Positions 9,472 to 19,320 are shown, numbered from the stretch's first letter. The stretch is 64,000 nucleotides of DNA from Flavobacteriaceae bacterium UJ101 (GCA_001880285.1 CP016269.1:186001-250000), one strand, 5' to 3'. The notes: a model not told the origin generated them from the letters alone. Numbers and translations are program-made.

Positions 9472-12400
9472 TTAACGTTTTGTCACTTTAATAACCTTTT
9501 TCGCTGTATTCGATTGAATATTCACAAAATATATTCCCGATCTTAAATAGCCTGTATTTAGTACGATTGGCTGTAAAGAATATACTTTTTTAAGATTCTT
9601 CTTCAAGACAACGTTACCTGAGAAATTATACATTGTAATTTGAATATTTTCATCTTCATTATCAAATCGGATGTTCAATTGCTCATTAAAAGGTATTGGG
9701 TAAGCTTGAACTGCTATCTCTTCAACCACAGGTTTAGAATCACGAGTAACAGGTTTAGAATCTGTTCTTTCTAATTCTTGAGAAGGATTATTTACAATTG
9801 GTTTTATTGCTTCCCAATTTTCTCCTAAACTATTATCCGAATCTGTACTAATCAGCTTTAAATAATATCCTTGACCATCTGCTAATGGATTCCATGGATC
9901 TACATCATCATACTCAACTTCATCAATCGTTTCACCAGTAGCATTTTCCAATTTTATTAACTCCCCTCCATTTGATAATTTACCACCTGTCCATTCAAAC
10001 TGTTCGTTATCTTGGAAACCTGGTAACATAGTCAAATCCTTAGCTAATACAATCGTCTCATCGCTAGCTACTCTAGTTCCTTGCGGGAATTCAAAATCAA
10101 TTCCTTCCGTTATTTTATAACCTGAAACATCTAAATCTTCCTCTCCTGCATTCGTTAACAGTATAAATTCAGATTCTGTATCCAATGATGGATTATAATG
10201 AATACCTGTAAGCATCATTCCTGGTTTTGTTTTAAATTCAAAAGCATCTCCAGTTAGAGGTCCCCAATTATTTGTAGTAAAAGCTCTCACTACAATAGTA
10301 GCATCTTGTGTAAGTACTACTTCACTTCCTTTAAATTCAAAGGCATTTGGGGATATTTTCCCATCATCACCCATAGGATCTGATCCATCTAATGTGTAAT
10401 AGGTCTTTGTATTTGGATTTAGATTTATAAAGTTCACTTTATTTCCAGTTCCATACTGAATAATAACAGCACTTAAAGAGTGTGTTAAGTCTTTTTGATC
10501 CCATTTATTAACCACATATTCAACTCTTTCTTCCATTTCTTCTTTAATTCGGGACAAATTCTTATTCCACTCTTCATAAGCATCTCTACTAAAGGCTTTA
10601 TATGCAGCATCCATTTTATACGATACATCCAATTCTTTCTGAATACGATCTATCTTTTCATTCAAAATAGCAGCTGTTAATGCACCTCCTTCTTTTTCCA
10701 TGTATTCTAAAACACGGTCTTTTATCATGGTCTTGAATTCAAGATTTCCAACCTTTGTATATTGTGTATTATTACTAAATCCTGCTTCACTAGTACCTAT
10801 AAATGCTCCTGATAAACCTCCAGGTCCATTAATACTACATCCTGCACTATTCCATTTTCTTTCATAGTTCCCACAATTTACTCCAGTTTGATTCCATAAA
10901 GCACCATCTGTATCATTCAATAAGAAACGGAATTTGGTATAATTAGGAGCATCATTATGTCCTATAGCGTTTGCTTCATTTTCCATATCCATTAAAACAT
11001 ACATCATTAATTGTTTAATGTAACCATCAACATCTACCAATTCTTTTATTTTTTGGAAATCTTTATTTCGAATATAATCACGTACTTCATTCCATTTTTC
11101 TCTTGATCCATCTCCTGATTCTACTGTACCACTACTCCAATAACCATCTTTTAGATTTACTTCTGTGTAGTCATCATCATCTCCTCCAAAGTATTCTTCC
11201 ATATTATTTGGATGGAAATCTTCTCTCATCGTTCGTACTCCATAATATCTTCCATTTAGATATAAATGAACCAAGCGAGTTGATAAAGCATAGGTATCCA
11301 TTTCTTTAAAGGTATTCATAATCAATTTCTCACTTAATCTTGCATAACCAAGACCAAAAACATTGACTTGTGGACCATCTTCTCCTTCTTTTAGTTCCAT
11401 TCTAGAAACATCTTCAGGTGGAAATGCATCATTTTTAACCTCATCAAAGAAATTATAGCTTGCTTTTTCTGCACCGTAATCCTTATTGAATTTTGATTTA
11501 TAATTTCCACTAGATAAACCATATGACCAAGCTCCAAACTTTTTCGTTCCAGAATTACTAAAGAAAGTCTCATTATCTTCATCTAATTGATTATCAATAA
11601 ATTCAAAACTAGTTTCTCTATAATTTCGATTAAAGCTCACTGAGTTTCCTGAAATGGATACAATAGGTAATTCATTTAAAGCTTCAGCATATTCTGCATC
11701 TGTAAGATTACTTTTATATTGCCATCCAGCTTCTTCTGATAAATTATTCTCTAAGAAATAACTATGAGAAATCATTTCAGAATATCCATTACTTGTATAG
11801 GCATATGCTTTTAGAACTGTATTTTCCTCAATTCTAATAGGGTTACCATTATAAGTAGTACCTCTTGTTTCTGAAGGATAAGAACCATCTGTTGTATATT
11901 TAATTGTTGCTCCATCAGTTGATGATAAAGTAACCGTAAATTCTGATGGATATACGCCTCTTTTTTTACTAAATTCTAAATTAACTTTTCTAGAAGAGTT
12001 AACATTCGTTTTATTAAATGTTGGTTCAATAAAAGTAATCCATTTACCTAATCCATCTGTATCTCTTCCATAAGATTGATCATAATCAAACTCAGGATAA
12101 ACTACAGAGTCTTGAACTGAAATTTCATCATTAATTTTTCTTGATAAATAAATATTTTCACCTTTACTACTTAATTTAAAATCAAGATGCTTATTTCCTT
12201 CTTCAGGTGATCCATCTGCATACAATACTGTAAATCCTTTCGCTGGAATATAGATTTTCTTCAATTTATGCAGTTTTTTATCACTTTCTTTATCTGATAA
12301 ATAGACATTCTTTTCTATATAAACAGGAAACTCATGGTCATTGTATAATTCAATCCAATCAGATCCTTCTTTTACAGTTCCAGAAGAAGCTACTTCATTA

Positions 12401-15400
12401 ATATATATCTTATCCATCTTAGAAGCATCCATTTCTACTCCTTCAATTTCAGGACCTTTACCATTGTTTAAATACTCTATAACCAATCGAGGTTGATAAT
12501 CTTCGCTACCATTTCGAGACCAAGCACGAACACGCTGTCCATTTCCTTCTAACTTAAAGGCTAAAGACTGACCTGATTCCCAACCTGACAAACGATTTTC
12601 ATCTATAATATTTTTAAGGTTTGGTGTTCGATGTTTGGTATTACTACTATTCCATCTTTCTACATTCCATGAACTGGTAATATTGGTATATATTCTCCCT
12701 GTAAGATTTTGGTTTTTTGATGAGTAAGCTTCACTATTTTCTAATTCAGAAGAAATCGTTATTTCTGCTTCTCGTCCATCACTACCGTAAGAATAAAATT
12801 CAATATAGGCATCAGTTATTTCAGCATCTTTAGGAACTCTAACATCTTCAAATCGGATTCCAGTTGCCTGAGCTTCACCTCCTATGTCTTCACCTCCAAT
12901 CTCTAAAGTACCATCACTTAATCTCATAGCACCTGTAGTCAAATGCTCTTCTACATCGTTATTAAAATCACCTGTATAAACGCGAATTGTTTCATCTAAT
13001 GGAATTTCTCCTACACTTGGACCATTTCCATTTCTTAAATATTCTATAATCAATCGAGGTTGGTATCTTTCACTAGCATCACGAGCCCATGCTCTAGCAT
13101 CTCCATTATCTCCTTCAAATTTAAAAGAAAGAGGATCATCAGATTTCCATCCATCCAATCGATTCTCATCTATAATTTCTTTAAGATTAGGTGTTCGATG
13201 TTTGGTATTACTTCTTGTCCATGCTTCTGTAGTCCATTTTACTCTTCGCTTTGTATAGTTTCTACCCGTTATATTTTGATTTTCATTTTTATAGATAACT
13301 GAATTACCTAATTCACTTTTAATCAACATTTCAGCATTTCTACTACTACTTCCATAAGAATAGAATTCTATATAAGCATCTTTAATTTCTACATCATCTG
13401 GTATTTTTACTCCTTCAAATCGTACCGCAGAAACTTGAGGTCTATTTCCATTTTTCCCTCCTAATTCTAACGCTCCATCACGTAAAGCTATTGAATTGGT
13501 CGTTAAATATTCTTCAGCATCGTTATCGTAATTCATCACATAAGTACGAACAATTTCTTCTAAAGGTTTTTCACTTACTGATGGACCTTCTCCACTTTTG
13601 ATTCCTTCAATAATCAATTTAGGCTGATATTGTTCACTACCATTTCGAGCCCAAGCTCTTATTTCTCCTTCTCCTTCAAACATAAATGATAATGGATTTC
13701 CTGTTTCCCATCCAGATAATCGATTCTCATCTATAATTTCTTTAAGGTTTGCTGTTCTATACTTAATATTATTTTCTGACCAAGGTCCTGCATCCCATTC
13801 TATTCTTCGCTCCGTATACGTTCTCCCTGATATATTTCGATTTTCATTTTCATAAATAAATGAACTATCTACTTTTTCGCTTCTAATAGTTACTTTAACA
13901 TTATTATTACTTGTATAATAAGAGTAAAATTCTATATAAGCATCGGTTATTTCTAAGTCAGCTGGTATTTCAACATTTTCAAATCGAAGAGCACTCATCT
14001 GCAATCGATCTCCTTCTCTTCCTCCTATATTTAGTACACCATCACCTAATGCTACAGCTCCTGTTGTCAAATATTCCTCTGCATCATTATTATATTGGAT
14101 CGTTCTCGTTACACTATCATATGGTATAAAACCTATATTAGGTCCTTTATCATTATTCTTATACTTAATTATTAAACGAGGTTGATAACGCTCACTACCA
14201 TTTCGAGACCAAGCACGTAAAGTTCCAGCATCTCCAAAACCTTCTAGTCTAAATGCAAAAGCTTGCCCAGACTCCCAACCTAAAATTCGATTCTCATCTA
14301 TAATTTCTTTAAGATTGGGTGTTCGGTGCTTAACATTACCATCTGTCCAAGGTTCTACATCCCATTTAATTCTTCTTAATGAATAACTTCGACTAGAAAG
14401 ATTTCTTAATTCATTTTTATAAATAGAAGCGTTTCCTAATTCTGATCGAAGTAAAATAGTCATATCATTATCACCATTTCGATCATAACTATAAGAATAG
14501 AATTCTATATAAGCATCTTCTATTTCTGCATTCTCTGGAATTCTAACATTTGCAAATCGAAGTCCTGTTATTTGAGGAGTACTACCATTTACACCTCCTA
14601 TTTCTAAGGCTGCTTCTCCTAAAACTATAGCTCCCGTACTAAGATATTCTTCAGCATCATTATTATACTGACTTATATAAACTTTTGAATCTCCTTCTTC
14701 AGGAATATCACCTACATTAGGACCTCTTCCATTTTTAACATATTCAATAACCAATCTTGGTTGATAGCCTTCACTACCGTTTCGAGACCAAACTCTAGCC
14801 TCTGTATTTTCATCTCCTTCTAAAATAAATGCTAATGCATTTCCTGATTTCCAACCTGATAAACGGTTTTCATCTATAATTTCTTTTAAATCAGGCGTAA
14901 CATATCTTGTATTTCCTCTCCATGATTTTGTAGTCCACTTAGTTTGACGTTTCGTTACATTTCTAAGTGTTATATTATTGATATTATTTTCAAAAATAGA
15001 TGCATTTCCTAACTCACTTTTAATAACAATCTCAGCTGGGTTATCATTACTTCCATAAGAGTAAAATTCTATATAAGCTTTTGTTATTTCTACATCTGAA
15101 GGAATTATAATATTTTCAAATCGAAGTGCCGATACCTGTGGACGACTTCCATTTTTTCCTCCTATTTCTAAAACACCATCTCCTAATGAAACAGAACCTG
15201 TGGCTAGATATTCCTCTGCATCATTATTAAAATGACTTACATAAGTACGAATGGTTTCATCTAATGGTACTGGTCCTACACTTGGTCCTTGTTTATTATT
15301 TAAATATTTAACAACCAATCTTGGCTGATAGCCTTCACTACCATTTCTTGACCAAGCACGAACATTTCCTTCATTTCCTTCTAATTTGAATGATAATGAT

Positions 15401-16953
15401 TCACCTGTTTTCCATCCTTCAAGTCTATTTTCATCTATGATTTCCTTTAAGTTAGGACTTCGATAACGCGTATTACTATTAGGCCAAGAATCAATATTCC
15501 ATTTTACTTTACGTAAGGAATAGTTTCTATTCGTTATATTATTACGGCTATTTGTATAAATTGAAGCATTACCTAACTCTGTTCTAAAAATAATTTCCGT
15601 ATTATCACTACTTGTTCCATAAGAGTAAAACTCTATATAAGCATCTTCAATTTGTGCATCTGAAGGGATGTCTATATTTTCAAATCGTAGCGCAGATATT
15701 TGTGGTGTACTTCCATTCTTTCCTCCTATCTCCAAAACACCATCTCCTAATGTCACCAATCCTGTTGTTAAATATTCTTCTGCATCATTATTAAAGTTAC
15801 CTACATAAGTACGGATAGTTTCATCTATTGGTGCTGGATTTACACTTGGTCCTTTTCCATTATCCAAATACTCTATGACTAATTTGGGTTGGTATCTTTC
15901 ACTACCATTTCTAGACCAAGCTCTTACCTCTCCATCTCCTTCTAGCATAAAAGCCAATGTTTGTCCAGGAGTCCAGCCTGACAATCGGTTTTCATCTATA
16001 ATTTCTTTAAGATTTGAAGTTCTATATTTTGTATTACTCGATGTCCACGCGGTTGATGTCCATTGAACTCTACGTGTTGTATAATTTCTATTCGATATAT
16101 TTTTTGTAGCATTATTATATACGGATGCATTCCCTAATTCATTCTTAATAATAATTTCAGCATTATTATTACTAGAACCATACGAATAAAATTCTATATA
16201 AGCATCTTGAATCTGTGCATCAGAAGGAATTGTAATATTCTCAAATCGCAAAGCTGTTTTTCGAGACATATTCCTTCCTATTTCTAAGGTAGAATTACCT
16301 AAACTAACTGCTCCTGTAGCTAAATTTTCTTCTGCATCATTTGAACCAGAAGTAATCAATTTGGTAACTTTTCTTTGATCTGTATTGTAATTGATAATCA
16401 ATTTTGGGGCCTCACTACTTGATCCGTCATAAGATTCTACTGTAATTCCTCCTTCACCATTACCATCAAATTTAAAGCCTAAATCAGCATTGGTTAATTT
16501 CCCTGAAAACATACCCGTTATCAAAGAACTAATATTAGGTGTTCTATAAATTTCATCTGAACGGCTTCCATTTGTAATCCATGTTACAAAAGAAGTTGTA
16601 TAATTTCGACTATTTACATCAGAAGCACTTGTATATTCCTTACAGTTTCCTACTTCTCCATAAATGTTAATAGAAGATTCACCATTTTCAGTTTCATCTC
16701 CTACAAATTCTATATAAGCGCTTGTGATTTCTGCATCAGAAGGTAATGTAATTCCACGAAAACGAATGTAAACTGCTTGTGGCTCACCGTCATATCCATG
16801 TAATTCTAAATCTCCACTTCCTCTACTGAAACCTCCATCATCTTCCACTTCAACATCATCATTATCATCTGATACTGAAATTTCCAATGTTTCTTGAGCA
16901 TATGTCATCGTAATACCACAACATATGAAAAAGTAAAATAGAAAATTTTTCAT
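9472..16953 (-). CDS. Giant T9SS-secreted surface protein with CotH-kinase domain and eight DNRLRE-like modules
   Basis: A 2493-residue protein. Order: signal peptide (1-19, ending TYAQ); a divergent DNRLRE-like beta-sandwich module (about 22-195); seven similar modules with a period of about 188 residues (about 198-1500), each with a NDAEEY-type start, LRFENV, DAYIEFYSYG, LKEIIDENRL and RNGSEGYQPRL; a lamin-tail domain (about 1514-1610, IYINEVASSG...DWIELYN); a chitobiase C-terminal-like domain (about 1656-1735, IKYTTDGSYPS); a CotH protein-kinase domain (about 1780-2110) with YLNGRYYGVRTMRE and a candidate metal-binding D2014-T-D2016; a second chitobiase-like domain (TYYTLDGSDP, about 2178); a second lamin-tail domain (about 2248); and a type A T9SS sorting domain (about 2411-2493). 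It is expected on the cell surface or released. A hairpin separates it from the upstream exported gene, with which it may be co-transcribed. Confidence 0.92.
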   Translation of the reverse strand: MKNFLFYFFICCGITMTYAQETLEISVSDDNDDVEVEDDGGFSRGSGDLELHGYDGEPQAVYIRFRGITLPSDAEITSAYIEFVGDETENGESSINIYGEVGNCKEYTSASDVNSRNYTTSFVTWITNGSRSDEIYRTPNISSLITGMFSGKLTNADLGFKFDGNGEGGITVESYDGSSSEAPKLIINYNTDQRKVTKLITSGSNDAEENLATGAVSLGNSTLEIGRNMSRKTALRFENITIPSDAQIQDAYIEFYSYGSSNNNAEIIIKNELGNASVYNNATKNISNRNYTTRRVQWTSTAWTSSNTKYRTSNLKEIIDENRLSGWTPGQTLAFMLEGDGEVRAWSRNGSERYQPKLVIEYLDNGKGPSVNPAPIDETIRTYVGNFNNDAEEYLTTGLVTLGDGVLEIGGKNGSTPQISALRFENIDIPSDAQIEDAYIEFYSYGTSSDNTEIIFRTELGNASIYTNSRNNITNRNYSLRKVKWNIDSWPNSNTRYRSPNLKEIIDENRLEGWKTGESLSFKLEGNEGNVRAWSRNGSEGYQPRLVVKYLNNKQGPSVGPVPLDETIRTYVSHFNNDAEEYLATGSVSLGDGVLEIGGKNGSRPQVSALRFENIIIPSDVEITKAYIEFYSYGSNDNPAEIVIKSELGNASIFENNINNITLRNVTKRQTKWTTKSWRGNTRYVTPDLKEIIDENRLSGWKSGNALAFILEGDENTEARVWSRNGSEGYQPRLVIEYVKNGRGPNVGDIPEEGDSKVYISQYNNDAEEYLSTGAIVLGEAALEIGGVNGSTPQITGLRFANVRIPENAEIEDAYIEFYSYSYDRNGDNDMTILLRSELGNASIYKNELRNLSSRSYSLRRIKWDVEPWTDGNVKHRTPNLKEIIDENRILGWESGQAFAFRLEGFGDAGTLRAWSRNGSERYQPRLIIKYKNNDKGPNIGFIPYDSVTRTIQYNNDAEEYLTTGAVALGDGVLNIGGREGDRLQMSALRFENVEIPADLEITDAYIEFYSYYTSNNNVKVTIRSEKVDSSFIYENENRNISGRTYTERRIEWDAGPWSENNIKYRTANLKEIIDENRLSGWETGNPLSFMFEGEGEIRAWARNGSEQYQPKLIIEGIKSGEGPSVSEKPLEEIVRTYVMNYDNDAEEYLTTNSIALRDGALELGGKNGNRPQVSAVRFEGVKIPDDVEIKDAYIEFYSYGSSSRNAEMLIKSELGNSVIYKNENQNITGRNYTKRRVKWTTEAWTRSNTKHRTPNLKEIIDENRLDGWKSDDPLSFKFEGDNGDARAWARDASERYQPRLIIEYLRNGNGPSVGEIPLDETIRVYTGDFNNDVEEHLTTGAMRLSDGTLEIGGEDIGGEAQATGIRFEDVRVPKDAEITDAYIEFYSYGSDGREAEITISSELENSEAYSSKNQNLTGRIYTNITSSWNVERWNSSNTKHRTPNLKNIIDENRLSGWESGQSLAFKLEGNGQRVRAWSRNGSEDYQPRLVIEYLNNGKGPEIEGVEMDASKMDKIYINEVASSGTVKEGSDWIELYNDHEFPVYIEKNVYLSDKESDKKLHKLKKIYIPAKGFTVLYADGSPEEGNKHLDFKLSSKGENIYLSRKINDEISVQDSVVYPEFDYDQSYGRDTDGLGKWITFIEPTFNKTNVNSSRKVNLEFSKKRGVYPSEFTVTLSSTDGATIKYTTDGSYPSETRGTTYNGNPIRIEENTVLKAYAYTSNGYSEMISHSYFLENNLSEEAGWQYKSNLTDAEYAEALNELPIVSISGNSVSFNRNYRETSFEFIDNQLDEDNETFFSNSGTKKFGAWSYGLSSGNYKSKFNKDYGAEKASYNFFDEVKNDAFPPEDVSRMELKEGEDGPQVNVFGLGYARLSEKLIMNTFKEMDTYALSTRLVHLYLNGRYYGVRTMREDFHPNNMEEYFGGDDDDYTEVNLKDGYWSSGTVESGDGSREKWNEVRDYIRNKDFQKIKELVDVDGYIKQLMMYVLMDMENEANAIGHNDAPNYTKFRFLLNDTDGALWNQTGVNCGNYERKWNSAGCSINGPGGLSGAFIGTSEAGFSNNTQYTKVGNLEFKTMIKDRVLEYMEKEGGALTAAILNEKIDRIQKELDVSYKMDAAYKAFSRDAYEEWNKNLSRIKEEMEERVEYVVNKWDQKDLTHSLSAVIIQYGTGNKVNFINLNPNTKTYYTLDGSDPMGDDGKISPNAFEFKGSEVVLTQDATIVVRAFTTNNWGPLTGDAFEFKTKPGMMLTGIHYNPSLDTESEFILLTNAGEEDLDVSGYKITEGIDFEFPQGTRVASDETIVLAKDLTMLPGFQDNEQFEWTGGKLSNGGELIKLENATGETIDEVEYDDVDPWNPLADGQGYYLKLISTDSDNSLGENWEAIKPIVNNPSQELERTDSKPVTRDSKPVVEEIAVQAYPIPFNEQLNIRFDNEDENIQITMYNFSGNVVLKKNLKKVYSLQPIVLNTGYLRSGIYFVNIQSNTAKKVIKVTKR
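12450..16370 (-). repeat. Seven tandem coding repeats, about 565 bp each
   Basis: The region encoding the seven full DNRLRE-like modules repeats at the DNA level. The segment encoding EIIDENRL recurs near 12599, 13165, 13727, 14292, 14871, 15431 and 15991, so the period is 560-579 bases. Conservation is strongest around this segment and around the codons for DAYIEFYSYG; between these blocks the copies have diverged. Confidence 0.9.
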
Positions 16954-16989
16954 AAATTCTTGATTTTGGGTTATTCTATAATTTAGAAA

Positions 16990-17041
16990 AACTAGAAAAT
17001 AATCTATGCAAATGGTTCCTGCGATAGACTATTTTCTAGTT
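16990..17041 (-). terminator. Long inverted repeat between two exported-protein genes
   Basis: Arms AACTAGAAAATA (16990-17001) and its exact complement (17030-17041) enclose a second small pair TCTAT/ATAGA. It lies between the stop of the 365-residue gene and the start of the giant gene. The tail on the minus strand is only moderately T-rich, so it may be a partial terminator or an mRNA processing and stability hairpin. Confidence 0.5.
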
Positions 17042-17069
17042 ATTTATTAGTTTTGATCTATAATTTTAA

Positions 17070-18167
17070 TTATTCAAATGAAATAGTACCTAATTCGATA
17101 CCTCTTTGTAATAACCATATTAAAGTATTACAAGCATAACTTCCTCCTACATTATCATCACAAGTTCCTACATCATTAATTTCTCCAAAAACATTTTCAT
17201 CTGCACTAAATACAAATGGAATTGTATCGGAAACAAAAGCTCCTGATTCAGTTAATTCTCTATCGTAAATTAACAAGTTCGTATACCCTGATGGTATAGC
17301 AGCAATATCAACCGTATAAGTATCTCCAAACATTTCAACTTTTCCTGTTACTGCATTTCCAGTATCAGCTCCTGTCATAATTGGATGTGTACTTCCTGAT
17401 GTTGCTACAGAGTAATCTCCTGAACTAGCACTGTGTGTTTCTGTACTCGACATTCCAAAACCATAAGTAGAATCGGTTAAGAAATCATCACTACTATCTG
17501 ATAAAAATAAAGTAGGTAATCTTTGATCCATTCGATCTCTAATTGCTTGTCTTTCTTCTGTACTACGACCTGGTGACCCTACAATTACTAATTTAGCATT
17601 CATTGTCAAATCATATTCAGTAGAAGGTATACTACTAATTTGAGCCGTAACAGCAGAAGTACTATCTGAATTAATATTCACTACAGTTCCATCTGTTAAT
17701 GTAAAAGAACCTCCTAAAGAACCTAATAGTTTCCCTAATCCGGTTGCAATAGATGTACCTCCATCGTTTAATAAAACTACATCCCCATTCGTTAAGTCAA
17801 TATCAATTGAAGGATTTCCTTCTTCTGCTTTGATATCATCTGAAACACATGTCCATTCTAAATCAGAAGTAGCCCATGTTGTCTTCTTTCCATTTAAACT
17901 ATATACTTTCAAACAATGGTCTGTATAATCGTAAGCTAAAGTTCCTTCAACTGGATCTGTAATAGATGCCACATTTGAAACAATAGGCACTACCATACCT
18001 TTTGTGTTTCCTGTCGTTGTTTGAGAAGTTAGTAAGTTGTTTGTTAGGCTTGTCCCGTCTGTATTGATATCAAACGCTTGACGAGGACTGCTAGTACCCA
18101 CACCAACTTGAGCTGACATAGTTGCGCCTAGCGCTAATGCCATCACTGAGTAAAATATTTTTTTCAT
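17070..18167 (-). CDS. Exported adhesin-like protein with QVGVGT-type N-terminal domain
   Basis: A 365-residue protein with a signal peptide (MKKIFYSVMALALGATMSAQ). The mature N-terminus starts QVGVGTSSP and runs through GTLAYDYTDHCLKVY to about residue 110, a pattern common in exported Bacteroidota proteins and shared by the three paralogs at 59.5-62.7 kb. The rest (about 115-365) is Ser/Thr/Gly-rich, probably beta-structured, with four cysteines clustered near residues 338-350. I recognise no enzyme motif and no T9SS sorting domain. It is upstream of the giant CotH protein on the same strand and downstream of a membrane-anchored regulator gene. Confidence 0.75.
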   Translation of the reverse strand: MKKIFYSVMALALGATMSAQVGVGTSSPRQAFDINTDGTSLTNNLLTSQTTTGNTKGMVVPIVSNVASITDPVEGTLAYDYTDHCLKVYSLNGKKTTWATSDLEWTCVSDDIKAEEGNPSIDIDLTNGDVVLLNDGGTSIATGLGKLLGSLGGSFTLTDGTVVNINSDSTSAVTAQISSIPSTEYDLTMNAKLVIVGSPGRSTEERQAIRDRMDQRLPTLFLSDSSDDFLTDSTYGFGMSSTETHSASSGDYSVATSGSTHPIMTGADTGNAVTGKVEMFGDTYTVDIAAIPSGYTNLLIYDRELTESGAFVSDTIPFVFSADENVFGEINDVGTCDDNVGGSYACNTLIWLLQRGIELGTISFE

Positions 18168-18217
18168 ATTCTAAAAATTTAAACTTTTTTGTTTTTCGGT
18201 TTATTTTAAAATCTTGG

Positions 18218-18250
18218 CAAACATAATCGCATTTACGAAAAAATTACAAT
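18218..18250 (-). promoter_or_regulatory. Promoter of the 365-residue exported protein gene
   Basis: On the minus strand ATTG (18247-18250) is followed after 21 bases by TATGTTTG (18218-18225), matching the TTTG/TAnnTTTG consensus. The leader would be about 45 bases. Confidence 0.65.
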
Positions 18251-18367
18251 AACATTATTTAGTTTTATATTAACAATGTTATATTTTTTTAAAACACTGA
18301 TAATAAACAATTTAAACAATTTAAATCATTCATTCAAGCTCATATGTTATACTCCTGATAATATTAT

Positions 18368-18928
18368 TTAAGCTGTATTCAACCATTCGTTTAATCTGAT
18401 TTTGGAAGTTATTTGTAACTTCTCTCTAATCCTATGACGTTTAACCCCTACAGAATTTGCTGATACATTTAAAATATCTCCTATTTCTTTTGAAGAAAAA
18501 TTGTATTTGATTAGAATACAATATTTTAAATCATTTTGAGTCAACGTTGGATTAACACTATAAAGCATCTCCACAAATTCAGGATACATTTCCTTAAACT
18601 TATCTAAAAACAAAGGATTGTTTGCTTTTATAAGACTCAGCAATAAATTTTGATCTTTTTTCTTCTTATCTTGCGTTACATCTGAAAAATTATCCAGTTG
18701 TTTCCGTAACTCATTTAATTCTTTTTCTTTTTTTTCCAGATCCATTCGATAATGATCTACCTGCTCTATTTTTAATTTAAATCTCTTTTCTTTTTGCATT
18801 AAAAAGTATACACAATATAAAATACATAAGATTAAAACTAAAAGAGTGCCTTGAGATATTAAAATAAGAGAAAGTTCTCTATCAAATGCTATACTAAAAA
18901 AAGAAAAATGTAAACTTTTAATAACCAT
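18368..18928 (-). CDS. Membrane-anchored LuxR-type HTH regulator
   Basis: A 186-residue protein with one transmembrane segment (about 24-44), a coiled coil (about 45-85, KIEQVDHYRMDLEKKEKELNE is its core), and a C-terminal LuxR/NarL-like helix-turn-helix (about 130-180, with SSKEIGDILNVSANSVGVKRHRIREKL). This is the shape of the Bacteroidota TPR-TM-coiled-coil-HTH regulators but without the periplasmic TPR sensor, so the N-terminus is only about 23 residues. It is next to the exported-protein genes and may control them. Its ATG is preceded by an exceptional Shine-Dalgarno. I cannot name a signal; a partner protein may sense it. Confidence 0.82.
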   Translation of the reverse strand: MVIKSLHFSFFSIAFDRELSLILISQGTLLVLILCILYCVYFLMQKEKRFKLKIEQVDHYRMDLEKKEKELNELRKQLDNFSDVTQDKKKKDQNLLLSLIKANNPLFLDKFKEMYPEFVEMLYSVNPTLTQNDLKYCILIKYNFSSKEIGDILNVSANSVGVKRHRIREKLQITSKIRLNEWLNTA

Positions 18929-18932
18929 ATTT

Positions 18933-18943
18933 CACCTCCACCT
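18933..18943 (-). promoter_or_regulatory. Strong Shine-Dalgarno of the membrane-anchored regulator
   Basis: The minus strand reads AGGTGGAGGTG, with the GGAGG core ending six bases before the ATG at 18928. No other gene in the window has a comparable site at good spacing, which makes it stand out in a lineage that initiates mostly without Shine-Dalgarno. Confidence 0.8.
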
Positions 18944-19040
18944 TAATTCTTAATTAAATTTTTGTTTAAAAATAATTCAACTTTCATCCTATTGAATCCC
19001 TTTATATTCATAGGTTTATAGCTTTAAATTATTTACAAGG

Positions 19041-19048
19041 CAAAGGTA
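19041..19048 (-). promoter_or_regulatory. -7 element of the regulator gene, in a 420-bp intergenic gap
   Basis: TACCTTTG on the minus strand fits TAnnTTTG. Transcription would start near 19035, giving a leader of about 107 bases, long for this window. In the gap 18929-19348 I otherwise see only this element, the Shine-Dalgarno and the fabG terminator; 19050-19275 holds nothing I can name. Confidence 0.6.
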
Positions 19049-19280
19049 GAACCGAAAAAAAAAAGATAGAATAATCAAATATCAATTTTTCAAATCAAAA
19101 ATGCAGTATTATTTATCGTTTGATTATATTTATACTTAATTTCATCTTTAAGATCAATCATTTTATAGATAAGCAATCTAATTTATTCGTTGAATTGTAA
19201 TTTTTTGATAAAAATGTTCATCTTTTGTTTTATTTATATATTCAACTACAACCATTTTGTTATATAATATTTAATCATAA

Positions 19281-19320
19281 AAAAAGTGACTTTAAATATT
19301 TTAATTTAAAGTCACTTTTT
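19281..19320. terminator. Terminator downstream of fabG
   Basis: A 16-bp perfect stem built on GTGACTTTAAA with A- and T-tracts on the outside. It follows fabG on the minus strand and would work in both directions. Confidence 0.88.

Noticed and set aside
10495-16066. Several plus-strand frames of 60-80 codons opposite the giant protein
   Set aside because: They recur at the same place in each repeat unit and have no promoter or family features; they are shadows of the repeated coding sequence.
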